A stretch of 64,000 bases of DNA from Helicobacter macacae MIT 99-5501. Lineage in GTDB: Bacteria > Campylobacterota > Campylobacteria > Campylobacterales > Helicobacteraceae. Location of the stretch: the NCBI RefSeq assembly GCF_000507845.1, contig NZ_KI669454.1, positions 372,001 through 436,000 of the forward strand, read 5' to 3'. Of the stretch, positions 42,399 to 51,684 are shown piece after piece (the first letter of the stretch is position 1; each line of letters starts with the position of its first letter). The notes beneath the pieces were generated by a model. It saw nothing but the letters and a program-made list of their open reading frames with translations. It made no database searches and had not been told where the DNA came from. The position numbers and the translations under genes were made by a program.

Positions 42399-43805
42399 AT
42401 GCTAACTAAAAATCAAGGAAGTGGCTATAAGCAAAAGCAGCAAATGAGCAAGGGCATTGCTAGAAGCCTTGTTTTTTGGGTGTTTATTGGCATATTTTTG
42501 GGCGTGGTGTTTGGAAGTATCGGTAGCTTTTATGAGCCAAACGCACAAAATAGCGCATTTATCACATTTTTCCACGATTTTAGCATAGCAAGCAAAGCCT
42601 ACACCATAGACCCCTTTATCAAAGGGCTAAAGCTCCTTATGGGACCTATCATATTCCTCACTATCATCACGGGAATCACGCGTCTAGAGGACTTAAAGAC
42701 GCTAGGGAGCTTGGGACTAAAGACACTGATTTATTTTGAGGTGGTTAGCACTTTCGCGCTTGTGATTGGCGTGCTTTTTGGCGAGCTGATTAAGCCCGGA
42801 CACGGAATGCACCTCAAAGTAGAATCTCTTGATTCTGGAGATGTGGCTGGATATATCGCGCAAGGAGAGGGTATGCCAAGTAGTGCGAGTGGCGAGATTT
42901 TGCACATTTTAAAAACAGCCATTCCCCACGACCCTATCACGCCATTTGTTGAGGGCAAAATCCTGCAGGTTTTGGTTATGGCGTTGTGCGTGGCAATTGT
43001 GCTAAGTTTCACAAGCCCTGCGATAAAAGAAAAGGCTTTAGGCTATCTAGAATCTATGCAGGAGACATTTTTCAAAGTCCTAACCGCGCTTATTTGGTAT
43101 TCGCCATTAGCGACATTTGGGGCTATGGCATTCCTCATCGCAAAGTTTGGGTTTGCCTCCATAAGCGGTATGGCTCAATTACTTCTCACTATGGCAGCAG
43201 CGGTGCTTGTGTTTATATTTGTGATTTTGGGGTTTATCTGCCTGCTTGGCAAAATCAACATATTTAAGCTAATGCGCTTTGTGTATAGGGAGGTGCTAGT
43301 TGTGTTTGCCACAAGCTCTAGCGAGACAGCACTCGCCCCGCTTATGCGCAAGCTCGAGCACGCGGGAATCCAAAAAGCAAGCGTGGGGCTAGTGATGCCT
43401 GTGGGGTATAGCTTTAATTTGGACGCGACAAATATTTACCTAAGCCTAGCTGTGATTTTCCTCTCCCAAGCCTTTGACATTCCTATCACTATCGAGCAAA
43501 CTATCACGCTCATCATAATCCTAATGATAAGCTCAAAAGGCGCGGTGGGCGTAACGGGCAGTGGGTTTATCGTGCTTGCAGGCACACTCTCTGCGCTGAC
43601 TATGGGTGATGGCTCACACATTATCCCCGCTGTAACGGTGGCTGCGATTTTGGGAATCGATAAGTTTTTAAGCGAAATGCGAAGTGTGGGCAATCTCTGC
43701 GGGAATGTCGTAGCGTGCGTAATGGTGAGTATCTGGGATAAACGCGTGGATATGGAGAAGTTTAAATACGCGCTGGATAATCCTAACGAGTTTAGGGTGT
43801 TTTAA
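42399..43805 (+). CDS. Dicarboxylate/amino acid:cation symporter (DAACS family)
   Basis: This 468-residue protein carries the sodium:dicarboxylate symporter fold with the family marks FATSSSETALAPLM (about 305-318), VMPVGYSFNLDATNIYLSLA (about 332-351), SKGAVGVTGSGFIVLAGTLS and GIDKFLSEMRSVGNLCGN. It is of the DctA/GltP type and probably imports C4-dicarboxylates, glutamate or aspartate with cations; the exact substrate is not evident. The N-terminal 20 residues are a basic cytoplasmic extension. It is a single gene with its own promoter. Confidence 0.92.
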   Translation: MLTKNQGSGYKQKQQMSKGIARSLVFWVFIGIFLGVVFGSIGSFYEPNAQNSAFITFFHDFSIASKAYTIDPFIKGLKLLMGPIIFLTIITGITRLEDLKTLGSLGLKTLIYFEVVSTFALVIGVLFGELIKPGHGMHLKVESLDSGDVAGYIAQGEGMPSSASGEILHILKTAIPHDPITPFVEGKILQVLVMALCVAIVLSFTSPAIKEKALGYLESMQETFFKVLTALIWYSPLATFGAMAFLIAKFGFASISGMAQLLLTMAAAVLVFIFVILGFICLLGKINIFKLMRFVYREVLVVFATSSSETALAPLMRKLEHAGIQKASVGLVMPVGYSFNLDATNIYLSLAVIFLSQAFDIPITIEQTITLIIILMISSKGAVGVTGSGFIVLAGTLSALTMGDGSHIIPAVTVAAILGIDKFLSEMRSVGNLCGNVVACVMVSIWDKRVDMEKFKYALDNPNEFRVF

Positions 43806-44087
43806 GGGAGTGGCTAGATTTTTTGGGTTTTATACAGTCAAAGTTTTTCACACAAAATCTTTTGTGCGAAATCATAAAAAGCAAAATCTGCAAGCACTTC
43901 ACACACTGCAAATACACTCCAAATGCTACTAAATTTCGCGCAAAAATATCTAAGCAAACGCATAATAAGCAAGCAGGGTAGATAAAATCTATATATTTGG
44001 TTTTTGTGGGTAGAATATGCCTTTTGCTTTTCCTACAAATCTTATAAACACAGAAAAATACCCCAAAAATCAAAAAAAAGAGAAAAA

Positions 44088-45413
44088 ATGCTTAGTGATT
44101 TTGTGAGAAAATCTGCTAGAGATTTTTCGTGCGGAGTTTTGGCTAGATTTATTAGCATAGCTAGGATTTTGCTACTATTTTTTGGCTTTGCTAGTGCGAG
44201 CTTTGGTGCGGTGGGAGAGAGGCTAGCTTGGGCAAATGGACTTACACTGCTGGGGTTTTTTGAGCAAAACCTTATCCCTATAAAACTTTACTACAATCTC
44301 CCCGCGCAAGATAAAGAGCTAACCGCAGAAGTCAAAGCAGGTGCGATATACTACACGCTTAGAAATGATGAGGGGGATTTGCTCCACGCGCTTATCCCTA
44401 TAAGCAATAGCGCGCAAATCCATATCTACAAACAAAAAGATGAATTTAGGCTAGATTTTATCCCCATAGTTTCTTTCAAAAAAGAGCAGATTTTGACACT
44501 CAAGGTGCAAGTATCGCCCTACATAGACATCATAGAAGCTACCAAAGACAAAGTCCTAGCGGGCGAGTTTTCTAACATTTTTGCGAGAAGCCCTGCTACG
44601 ATTATGCACAAAGATGATAAGCTCTCTATTTTGTATGAGCGAGATTATCGCTTGGGTGAGACATTTGGTAGCCCTGATATTCGCGCAAGTATGATAGAGG
44701 TGGCAAAAAAACCGCTTTTTGTGTTTCAATACACCAATGGCAACTACTATGATTCAAACGGCAAGGAAATGGCTGGATTTCACTTTATGCCACCTGTGAG
44801 CTATACGCGCATTTCTTCGCGCTTCTCACTAGGGAGGAAGCACCCTGTGCTAAAGATTGTCCGACCGCATTATGGGGTGGACTATGTGGCGAGTGCTGGC
44901 ACGCCTGTGCGAGCGACAGCAGCGGGCAGGGTAGTGTTTGCAGGGGTGCGCGGAGGCTATGGCAAAGTCATAGAAATCGCCCATAACGGCGGAATCAAAT
45001 CCCTATACGCACACCTAAGCTCCATAAACATACGCACAGGAGCGCAAGTAAAAGCTGGCACATTTATCGGCAAAGTCGGTTCTACGGGCTTAAGCACGGG
45101 GGCGCATTTGCACTTTGGGCTATATAAGCTAAATCAGCCAATAGACCCACTAAAGAGAATCCGCACGGTAGCAAGCGAGCTAAGTGGGAGAGAGAAAGAG
45201 AAGTTTTTGCAGCTAGCAAAGGGACTGCAAGAGAGGGTTTTGAGTGTGGCACAAAGCGTGAGGTTTGAAAATGGGGAGAACTACGAGCTATTTAGCAAGG
45301 ATTTTGTAGGAGAATCTAGCGAGGCAAGCGAAATAAATGAGGAAAGTGAAGCAGGTGAGATAGCCCAAATAAGCGAGGGTGAAATATCCCAAGCAGCGCA
45401 AAAGACAGAGTAA
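44088..45413 (+). CDS. csd3: M23 peptidoglycan peptidase, Csd3-like
   Basis: This 441-residue protein has a signal sequence (RILLLFFGFASASFGA), an N-terminal domain of about 230 residues, and a LytM/M23 zinc peptidase domain. The metal ligands lie in PHYGVDYVA (His and Asp, about 261-265) and GAHLHFGLY (about 340-345). The sequence GFHFMPPVSYTRISSRFSLG before the domain is typical of Csd3/HdpA of H. pylori, which trims peptidoglycan crosslinks and is needed for helical cell shape. ATG 44088 was chosen, the first ATG before the signal peptide; the frame extends upstream without a signal or site. The C-terminal acidic/serine tail (about 400-441) is extra. Confidence 0.88.
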   Translation: MLSDFVRKSARDFSCGVLARFISIARILLLFFGFASASFGAVGERLAWANGLTLLGFFEQNLIPIKLYYNLPAQDKELTAEVKAGAIYYTLRNDEGDLLHALIPISNSAQIHIYKQKDEFRLDFIPIVSFKKEQILTLKVQVSPYIDIIEATKDKVLAGEFSNIFARSPATIMHKDDKLSILYERDYRLGETFGSPDIRASMIEVAKKPLFVFQYTNGNYYDSNGKEMAGFHFMPPVSYTRISSRFSLGRKHPVLKIVRPHYGVDYVASAGTPVRATAAGRVVFAGVRGGYGKVIEIAHNGGIKSLYAHLSSINIRTGAQVKAGTFIGKVGSTGLSTGAHLHFGLYKLNQPIDPLKRIRTVASELSGREKEKFLQLAKGLQERVLSVAQSVRFENGENYELFSKDFVGESSEASEINEESEAGEIAQISEGEISQAAQKTE

Positions 45414-45983
45414 AATAGCGCGTGAGAAATGAAAAAGCTATCTTGCAGACTTAAGCAAGTTAGCTTTGGTAGTCGTATTTTATGTGGAATTTGTGAAGCA
45501 AAATCTAGTGAGGATTCTATGTTTTATGGAGATTTGGAAGTATGAGGAGAAGTAGAAAAGCTCATTATTTTGGCAATATGAAATGGATTTTATCTAGAAA
45601 ATAACGAAGCGCAAAAAGCAAAATCCATACAAATCAATGCTTTATGCAGATAAAGGCAGTGGCTATGAAGTGGCTTGCAAAATATATGAGAAAATCAAAG
45701 AAAAAAGCCAAAACCAACTTGCAAGAAAAATATAATTTTGCAAAATAAAGTGGCGCAAGAAGCGAATTTGTATCAAGCTATTTTTGGGATTTGGCTAAAG
45801 ATAAAATCTACAAAATGCTTGCTAAAAATATCTATCAAAACCCACCAAAATATCCACCACCAAATTTACACAAAATGTTTCAAATCTAAAATCTTAGCTA
45901 GATTTATGCTGATTTGGCACTAGGACAAATGGCTAGCACTCGCTATAAATCGCATATAAATACACGATTTTGCTATATTTTGC
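45414..45983. other. Long intergenic region without a supported gene
   Basis: About 570 bases lie between convergent genes. A 32-codon frame (from 45642, MLYADKGSGYEVACKIYEKI) looks protein-like and may be a relic, but it has no ribosome binding site and no partner sequence. The rest is AT-rich with many TAGATTTT words. No clear terminator was found. Confidence 0.4.
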
Positions 45984-46796
45984 CTATCCTTTTTTTGGCT
46001 TAAAATCAAAACTTTGCAAAAACTTCTGCGCACGGGGGGTTTTGGGATTTGTAAAAAATTCATTTGGGCTATCTTCTTGCTCTATTATGCCATTATCCAA
46101 AAACACGATTCTATCGCTTACCGCTTTTGCAAACCCCATTTCGTGCGTAACTATCATCATTGTTTTGCCCTCATCTGCGAGATTTAGCACGACATCTAGG
46201 ACTTCGCGCACCATTTCAGGGTCTAGCGAAGCAGTGATTTCATCAAGCAATAAAATCTTTGGCTTCATACATAGTGCTCGCACAATCGCTACTCTTTGTT
46301 TTTGCCCACCGCTAAGTGTTTTGGGGTAGGCTTTTTGGTATGATTGTAGTCCTACGCGAGCTAGCAAGGCGAGCGCTTCATCTAGCACTTCTTTTTTGTC
46401 TCTTTTTTGGACTTGGATAGGGGCTAGAGAGATATTTTCCTCCACGCTCAAGTGAGGGAAAAGCTCATAGTTTTGAAATACCATACCGATTTCTTGTCGG
46501 ATTTTACTCCAATTTGTTTTTGTGGATTTTGTGCTAGATTTGTCGGAGTATTTGCTAGATTTTGGGCTATTGCTCCCTTGAGTGATTAGGTGAGATTCTA
46601 AGTAGATTTTGCCCTCATCAAATGCTTCTAGCCCGTTTATGCACCTAAGCAGGCTTGACTTGCCACAGCCACTAGGTCCTAGTAGGCAAAGCACTTCTCC
46701 TTTTTGTAGCTCTAGATTTATGCCCTTTAGCACTAGGTGTTTGTCATAAGATTTTTTTAGGTTTTGTATTTTTAGAATCGGGTTTGTTTGACTCAT
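45984..46796 (-). CDS. Polar amino-acid ABC transporter ATP-binding protein
   Basis: This 270-residue ATPase belongs to the GlnQ/HisP type. Walker A is LLGPSGCGKSSLLR (about 35-48), the signature LSGGQKQRVAIVRAL (about 160-174), Walker B ILLLDEITASLDPEMV, and the switch His is in IVTHEMGFAKAV. A serine/lysine-rich insert (about 70-95, GSNSPKSSKYSDKSSTKSTK) is not usual for the family. It starts 13 bases after the permease stop. No substrate-binding protein gene is nearby, so the substrate cannot be named. Confidence 0.9.
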   Translation of the reverse strand: MSQTNPILKIQNLKKSYDKHLVLKGINLELQKGEVLCLLGPSGCGKSSLLRCINGLEAFDEGKIYLESHLITQGSNSPKSSKYSDKSSTKSTKTNWSKIRQEIGMVFQNYELFPHLSVEENISLAPIQVQKRDKKEVLDEALALLARVGLQSYQKAYPKTLSGGQKQRVAIVRALCMKPKILLLDEITASLDPEMVREVLDVVLNLADEGKTMMIVTHEMGFAKAVSDRIVFLDNGIIEQEDSPNEFFTNPKTPRAQKFLQSFDFKPKKG

Positions 46797-46809
46797 TGAT
46801 TCTCCGTAT

Positions 46810-47478
46810 TTAGTAGCTTTTTGATTCTAGCTTCTTGGCATAGCGACTTAAGCAATAGCACAGCACAAAGTATAGACACAAAATCAAACCATATATGATA
46901 AAGGGCGATTGTGGCAATGCGCGGTTTGCTTCGATGATTTGCCTACCTACTTGCAAAATATCGCTAATGCCGATAAAAAGCACAAGAGAGGTGGTTTTTA
47001 TCATTCGGGTAAAAAGATTGATAAGAGAGGGCAAAAGTCGCTTAAACGCTAGAGGAAATATGATAAAAACTTGTATCTGCAAGGTAGTGCAACCTAATGC
47101 TAGCGCACTTTGTCTATAATGGCTATCTATGCTACTAAGCGCACCTCGCACCAAATCCCCCATCTCTGCACTTCCCCAAAGGCTAAATGCCACAATCGCC
47201 ACAGCATAGTTTGTGATTGATACATTTAGCATCTGTGGTAGCCCAAAATACAGCACATACAGCAATGCCAAAACAGGAATAATCCGCATAGATTCCAAAT
47301 AGCACTTCATCATTAAACGCACTAGATAAAATCTACTCATCATCGCTAGCCCCACTACACTGCCTAGCACGATAGATAGTGCGATACTTACAAAAGCGAT
47401 AGAGAAGCTAACCCATAGTCCAAGCCCTAGTCTATGCAGGGTAGGAAGCGTAAAAAGTGTGCTAAGTGTTTCAAACAT
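46810..47478 (-). CDS. Polar amino-acid ABC transporter permease
   Basis: This 222-residue permease has about five membrane segments. The HisM/GlnP-type motif runs YLESMRIIPVLALLYVLYFG, then the EAA loop GALSSIDSHYRQSALALGCT (about 110-130), which contacts the ATPase. It forms an importer with the downstream ATP-binding protein; the binding protein must be elsewhere. Three 10-bp-spaced A-tract units lie about 170 bases upstream. Confidence 0.88.
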   Translation of the reverse strand: MFETLSTLFTLPTLHRLGLGLWVSFSIAFVSIALSIVLGSVVGLAMMSRFYLVRLMMKCYLESMRIIPVLALLYVLYFGLPQMLNVSITNYAVAIVAFSLWGSAEMGDLVRGALSSIDSHYRQSALALGCTTLQIQVFIIFPLAFKRLLPSLINLFTRMIKTTSLVLFIGISDILQVGRQIIEANRALPQSPFIIYGLILCLYFVLCYCLSRYAKKLESKSY

Positions 47479-47826
47479 TGTATATAACTCTTTGTGTAGC
47501 GTTACTTGGATTTATCGCCTTTAGCGATAAAATAGACATAAAAACAAGCGAAATTGTATAGTATTTGAGAGGTTTTCAAGTAAGATTTTGGATAAATTTT
47601 GTGTGCGTGAGATATGGAATGTGAGATAAGGCGTGCCACATAAGTGCAAAAGAAATTGCAAAAAATTGCAAAAAATTGCAAAAACTTACAAAAAAAGTCG
47701 CAAAACAAATTATAAGATACACATAAGAGAAATGCAAGATAAGCGTAAGATAAGTAGCAAGACTAGATTTACCCTAGTGCTTTAGTATTTCAAAAATGCT
47801 TTAGCATTTGATAAAAGGCTAGAAAT
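47479..47826. other. Intergenic region with phased A-tracts
   Basis: These 348 bases separate two minus-strand genes. They contain the XRE-gene terminator (47814-47835), a decayed hairpin (AAATGC-TTTA-GCATTT) near 47800 and the A-tract array at 47651. No gene was seen. Confidence 0.5.
47651..47684. repeat. Phased A-tracts with 10-bp period
   Basis: Three units close to AAAAATTGCA repeat exactly every 10 bases, with a fourth A-tract following. A-tracts in phase with the helix bend DNA, and here they lie upstream of the ABC permease gene. They could act as an upstream promoter element. Confidence 0.6.
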
Positions 47827-47835
47827 CTAGCCTTT
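47814..47835 (-). terminator. Terminator overlapping the stop of the XRE gene
   Basis: AAAGGCTAGA-AA-TCTAGCCTTT is a perfect 10-bp stem. On the minus strand it begins inside the last codons of the XRE regulator and includes its TAG. The following transcript has T-rich bases (CCTTTTATC) but not a full T-run, so termination may be partial. Confidence 0.6.
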
Positions 47836-48114
47836 CATTTTCACTCCCTCAAAAAACTCCTTTGCATCTATGCCAAGCACGGAAGCGATTTTTAGTAAAT
47901 GCTCGATATTGAAATGCTGTCCTTTGTGGTGTATCTCTGCGCAAGATACCACGCTTACGCTTTTGTGTCCTATGGCGGCGGATAGCTCAGCTTGTGTTAG
48001 TCCTGCTTGCTCTCTAGCTTTTTTGACATTTTGCCCGATAGTTTTGTGCGCGTTTTCTAGGAGTATGTCTTGGAGTGTGTCTTTGGCAGTGCGCTCTAGG
48101 GTGTGTTTTTTCAA
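47827..48114 (-). CDS. XRE-family helix-turn-helix regulator
   Basis: This 95-residue protein has an HTH_3 domain: IGQNVKKAREQAGLTQAELS, AAIGHKSVSVVSCAEIHHKG, FNIEHLLKIASVLGIDAKEF (about 27-90). The N-terminal 25 residues are an extra helix. The domain resembles the repressor/antitoxin class. No toxin partner adjoins; the next gene on the strand begins 348 bases further. Target unknown. Confidence 0.8.
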   Translation of the reverse strand: MKKHTLERTAKDTLQDILLENAHKTIGQNVKKAREQAGLTQAELSAAIGHKSVSVVSCAEIHHKGQHFNIEHLLKIASVLGIDAKEFFEGVKMKG

Positions 48115-48182
48115 ATTCTCTCCTTGTAGTGTAGTATGGCAAAAATCTCTTAGCTTTTAGCTAAAATCTAAATCACAAAAAT

Positions 48183-49625
48183 CTAGCTACTTATCGGCAC
48201 TAATAGCTGTGGGTGTCTATCCAAAAACACCGATAACCGCTCGATTTTGGTAGAAAACCCTGCAAAAAATCTGCTTTTTGTTATGCACTCTTCAAATGGC
48301 AAAAAGTGCAAGCGCGATTGCTTGAGCTCATTTAGGTAGAATATGGGGTTTTTGTTCTCCGTCTTTATGAAGTCGATTTTTGCTTCAAAGCTCTTAGCAA
48401 GTGCTGCGTAGTCTTTTATAATGTCTTCTTGGTGGAGTGCGTCTGGGTCGAAGTCATACACTTCGATTTGCATTTTTATTTGCGCAGATATATCAAAGAT
48501 GACTGAAGAGATATTTTCGCCTTTGTTCATCTGCTGATTTAGCACTACAAAGCAGGTTTTTGCTTCTTTTAGATTTTCTTTGGCACTCTTTAGCACGGGA
48601 GAGTTTGTCCTAAAAAGCGCGGCTCGATTGCTTCTTTTGCTAAAAATCTTTTCCCCTACAAATATAAGCCCGATTTTTTTCTCACTATCTATGCTAAGTC
48701 GTTGCCTAAAACTTAGATTTTGATAATCAAAGATAAGGCTAATGCTAGAATCCTTTTGACACATTTTTTTTATCTGTGAGATTGTGGCAAAATCTCTAGG
48801 GTGCAACACATTGACAAAAAGTTTTGTAGAGCGGATAGAGGAGTGCAGATATATCGCCTCATCAATCTCTTTTAGGATAGATTGGCTACTTTGCACTCTC
48901 ATATCTACATACACATATATGTCGCGTCCAAATGGCGAGGGGAATTGCCCTATGTCAGATTTTATCTGCTTATAAAGATTGTTTAGGGCTTTTGGCTCTC
49001 CTGCAACAAGCATAATGTCTTGGGGCTGCACCACAAGTGAAAAAGTCGCCAAAATCAGCTCATCTTGGCGATACACACCGATGATTTTGAAGTTTTTTTG
49101 CTGTATAGAGCCGATATGCCGATAGGCAAAAAGACTTCCAAAAGGCACGCCAATCTCCATAATCTCGCCTTTGCCAAGCCCAAATCCACGCGGGATAATC
49201 GGCACATTTGGTAGTCTAGAGATGAATTGAGAAGCTACTATATTTGTCTCATCGATAAATATGGCTTTGTCATCTCGCTTTTGCAATACTTTCTCGCTAA
49301 AGCCGTTTTTTAGCGTAACGATTCTAGAATCCTTGCAGAGTTTTTTGCAGATTTTAAACACAGCTTGCTTTTCTTCTACGCTCTCGATAATGATAAAAAC
49401 ATTGCTAATCTCGGCTTTTGAATGCTCTATAAGCACTTGCTCTAGATGAAAAGATGAGGTGTAGTCAAACTCATAGCAGCTAAACGCGCTTGGGATTTTG
49501 GGAGGGAGGAGGCTAGAATCTTTTGTTATGACTATGTATAAGTTGTTGCTAAAGTATTTTTGCAATGTGGTTTCTAGGAAATTTTTTGCTACAATTCCAT
49601 CTAAAATCAACACGACTTTTTTCAA
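48183..49625 (-). CDS. TrkA-C domain protein (COG3400-like), next to tgt
   Basis: This 480-residue cytoplasmic protein has a Rossmann-like N-terminal domain (KKVVLILDGIVAKNFLETTL) and a TrkA-C/RCK_C-like domain near 180-240 (LVVQPQDIMLVAGEPKALNN). A C-terminal half follows that may bind nucleotide (ICKKLCKDSRIVTLK lies in the first part, and SLIFDYQNLSFRQRLSID in the second). I chose TTG 49625 because AAGGA lies nine bases upstream and the conserved protein starts there; the frame is open to 49736. It is divergent from tgt, a neighbourhood also seen in H. pylori. Ion-transport regulation is possible but unproven. Confidence 0.65.
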   Translation of the reverse strand: MKKVVLILDGIVAKNFLETTLQKYFSNNLYIVITKDSSLLPPKIPSAFSCYEFDYTSSFHLEQVLIEHSKAEISNVFIIIESVEEKQAVFKICKKLCKDSRIVTLKNGFSEKVLQKRDDKAIFIDETNIVASQFISRLPNVPIIPRGFGLGKGEIMEIGVPFGSLFAYRHIGSIQQKNFKIIGVYRQDELILATFSLVVQPQDIMLVAGEPKALNNLYKQIKSDIGQFPSPFGRDIYVYVDMRVQSSQSILKEIDEAIYLHSSIRSTKLFVNVLHPRDFATISQIKKMCQKDSSISLIFDYQNLSFRQRLSIDSEKKIGLIFVGEKIFSKRSNRAALFRTNSPVLKSAKENLKEAKTCFVVLNQQMNKGENISSVIFDISAQIKMQIEVYDFDPDALHQEDIIKDYAALAKSFEAKIDFIKTENKNPIFYLNELKQSRLHFLPFEECITKSRFFAGFSTKIERLSVFLDRHPQLLVPISS

Positions 49626-49867
49626 AACTTTTATCCTTATATCTTTTGCATTTTGATAGGGTTTTGGTGGCACAAAGCAAGCGCGTGAAGCAAATGGTGC
49701 AAAGAAATGACACAAAGCAAGGCATAAATAGAGCAAAGCCTACCAAATTTACCCCAAATCCACCAAAACCTCGCATTATACCAAAAACCAAATAATACTT
49801 ACAAAATCTTATTTGTTAGCTTTGTCTTAGCAAAATCTAAAAACATATTTTTAAGGAGCAAATGTAA

Positions 49868-50986
49868 ATGTTTAGCTTGCAAGCTAGTAGTGGGAGTGCT
49901 AGGGCGGGTGTTTTGTCTCTAGCGCATTCATTAGTGCAAACGCCTGTGTTTATGCCTGTGGGGACACAGGCGTGTGTGAAGTCGCTTGATGCGCTAGATT
50001 TGCAAAATCTAGGCGCGAAAATCATCTTGGCAAACACTTATCATACTTATTTGCGACCGGGGGCGGAGGTGTTTAGCAAGTTTGGTGGGGTGCATAGTTT
50101 TAGTGGATTTGGTGGGAGTTTTTTGAGTGATTCTGGTGGATTTCAGGCATTTAGTCTAGGTGGCAATGCCAAAAAGCTAGAAAATGGCGTGGAGTTTGCC
50201 TCGCATATTGACGGAAGTAGGCATTTGTTTACTCCACAAAGTGTGCTAGATATGCAGCTAGCACTAAATAGTGATGTTATGATGGTGCTTGATGACTTAA
50301 TCGCACTTCCCGCTGATAGGGATAGACTAGCCCAAAGTGTGGATACAACGACACGATGGGCAAGGCAGAGCAAAATCTACTATGAGCGCAAAAAAAGCGA
50401 GGGCAAGGCAGAGGGCAATCATATATTTGGAATCGTGCAAGGTGGGGTAAGCCAAGAGTTTCGCGCTAGGAGTGCTAGTGAGCTTGTGGAGTTAGATTTT
50501 CACGGATACGCGCTAGGTGGGCTAGCAGTAGGCGAAGAGACACAGCAAATGTATGATACGATAGAGTTTAGCACGCCACTTCTGCCACGCGATAAACCAC
50601 GCTATCTTATGGGGGTCGGCACACCTGAAAACCTCATAGAAGCTATCTCGCGCGGGGTGGATATGTTTGACTGCGTGATGCCGACACGAAACGCACGAAA
50701 TGGCACGCTATTTACGAGCTTTGGGAGAATCAACATAAAAAATCAGCAATACCGATTTGATGAGGGTGCGATAGATAGTGAGTGTGAGTGCTATGCGTGC
50801 AAGAGTGTGTCTAGGGCATACTTACACCACCTTTTCCGCGCAAATGAGTTAAGCTATCATCGCTTTGCTAGCTTGCACAATCTGCATTATTACCTAGAGC
50901 TAATGAGGGGAGCTAGAGAAGCGATAGTAGCGGATAAATGGAGGGAATTTAGAGCGGAATTTTATGCAAAGAGGGAGTATTTATAA
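49868..50986 (+). CDS. tgt: Queuine/preQ1 tRNA-ribosyltransferase Tgt
   Basis: This 372-residue TIM-barrel enzyme exchanges guanine 34 of GUN-anticodon tRNAs for preQ1. Visible signatures are [33 protein letters not shown], the catalytic [14 protein letters not shown] (about 86-96), GIVQGGV, GLAVGE and [30 protein letters not shown]. The zinc site is CECYAC followed by the His in YLHHLF. ATG 49868 has AAGGAG upstream. Complete and normal in length. Confidence 0.97.
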   Translation: MFSLQASSGSARAGVLSLAHSLVQTPVFMPVGTQACVKSLDALDLQNLGAKIILANTYHTYLRPGAEVFSKFGGVHSFSGFGGSFLSDSGGFQAFSLGGNAKKLENGVEFASHIDGSRHLFTPQSVLDMQLALNSDVMMVLDDLIALPADRDRLAQSVDTTTRWARQSKIYYERKKSEGKAEGNHIFGIVQGGVSQEFRARSASELVELDFHGYALGGLAVGEETQQMYDTIEFSTPLLPRDKPRYLMGVGTPENLIEAISRGVDMFDCVMPTRNARNGTLFTSFGRINIKNQQYRFDEGAIDSECECYACKSVSRAYLHHLFRANELSYHRFASLHNLHYYLELMRGAREAIVADKWREFRAEFYAKREYL

Positions 50987-51072
50987 AATCTAAAAAAAAC
51001 TTTTGCGTGATATTGTTGTTTATAATCTTGTGCTAAAAACTTCTCAAAATTTTTAGGCTAAGGACGGATACA

Positions 51073-51495
51073 ATGCAGTTTTCTACCACACAAAATACAC
51101 AAGACGCGCAACAAAAGCACACCCAAATCGACAAAGAGGGAATCGCAAAACTTATGGATTTATTCTACGCAAAAGTGCGAAAAGATGAAAATCTAGGCAG
51201 GATTTTTGAGGGCAGAATCGGCACTGATGAGGTAAGCTGGAGCGCACACAAGCAAAAAATCGCTTCTTTTTGGGGAGGGATATTTCTAGGCGAGCAAGAC
51301 TATCACGGCGCACCGCTTAAAGCACACTTGGATTTAGAGCCATTTCCTAGAGAGTTTTTTGAGATTTGGCTAGGGCTTTTTAAGGAGTCTTGCGAGTCGG
51401 TGTTTTGCCAAGAGCCTGCAGAGCAGCTGCTAGAGAGGGCGCGAGATATAGCCCAAAGATTCCAAAAAATCCTCTATGAATTTCCGCATAGTTAG
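51073..51495 (+). CDS. Group III truncated haemoglobin
   Basis: This 140-residue protein has the 2-on-2 globin fold: LMDLFYAKVRKDENLGRIFE, W..HKQKIASFWGGIFLG (about 55-72), YHGAPLKAHLDLEPF with the proximal His (H in KAHLDL), and FEIWLGLFKESCE. It resembles the group III haemoglobin (Ctb) of Campylobacter, which handles oxygen or nitric oxide at low tension. The N-terminal 20 residues are Q/T-rich and extra. ATG 51073 has AAGGA upstream. It is a single gene 86 bases after tgt; a TATAAT box lies at 51021-51026. Confidence 0.9.
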   Translation: MQFSTTQNTQDAQQKHTQIDKEGIAKLMDLFYAKVRKDENLGRIFEGRIGTDEVSWSAHKQKIASFWGGIFLGEQDYHGAPLKAHLDLEPFPREFFEIWLGLFKESCESVFCQEPAEQLLERARDIAQRFQKILYEFPHS

Positions 51496-51684
51496 CGCAC
51501 TATGCTTCAATCTCATACTTATGACGCAAGCCTTAAATGTCTAAAATCGCTTAACAAAGATTGCATAAGATATTTCGCTTGGCACTTAAGTATGACAAAA
51601 ACGCTTACTAAATACAATTACTTCTAATGCTTCTAGCTCCAATGTCCCCACCACTTCAATCAACCCCAAAATCAAGCCAAACAC

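Noticed and set aside
45642-45740. 32-codon frame MLYADKGSGYEVACKIYEKI in a long intergenic region
   Set aside because: No ribosome binding site, no matching flanking protein sequence, and too short to assign; kept only as a note in the region entry.
45984-47478. Naming the ABC transporter for glutamine or histidine
   Set aside because: The ATPase and permease sequences do not tell the substrate and no binding protein is adjacent.
47651-47684. CRISPR-like direct repeats
   Set aside because: Units are 10 bases with no spacers; this is a phased A-tract.
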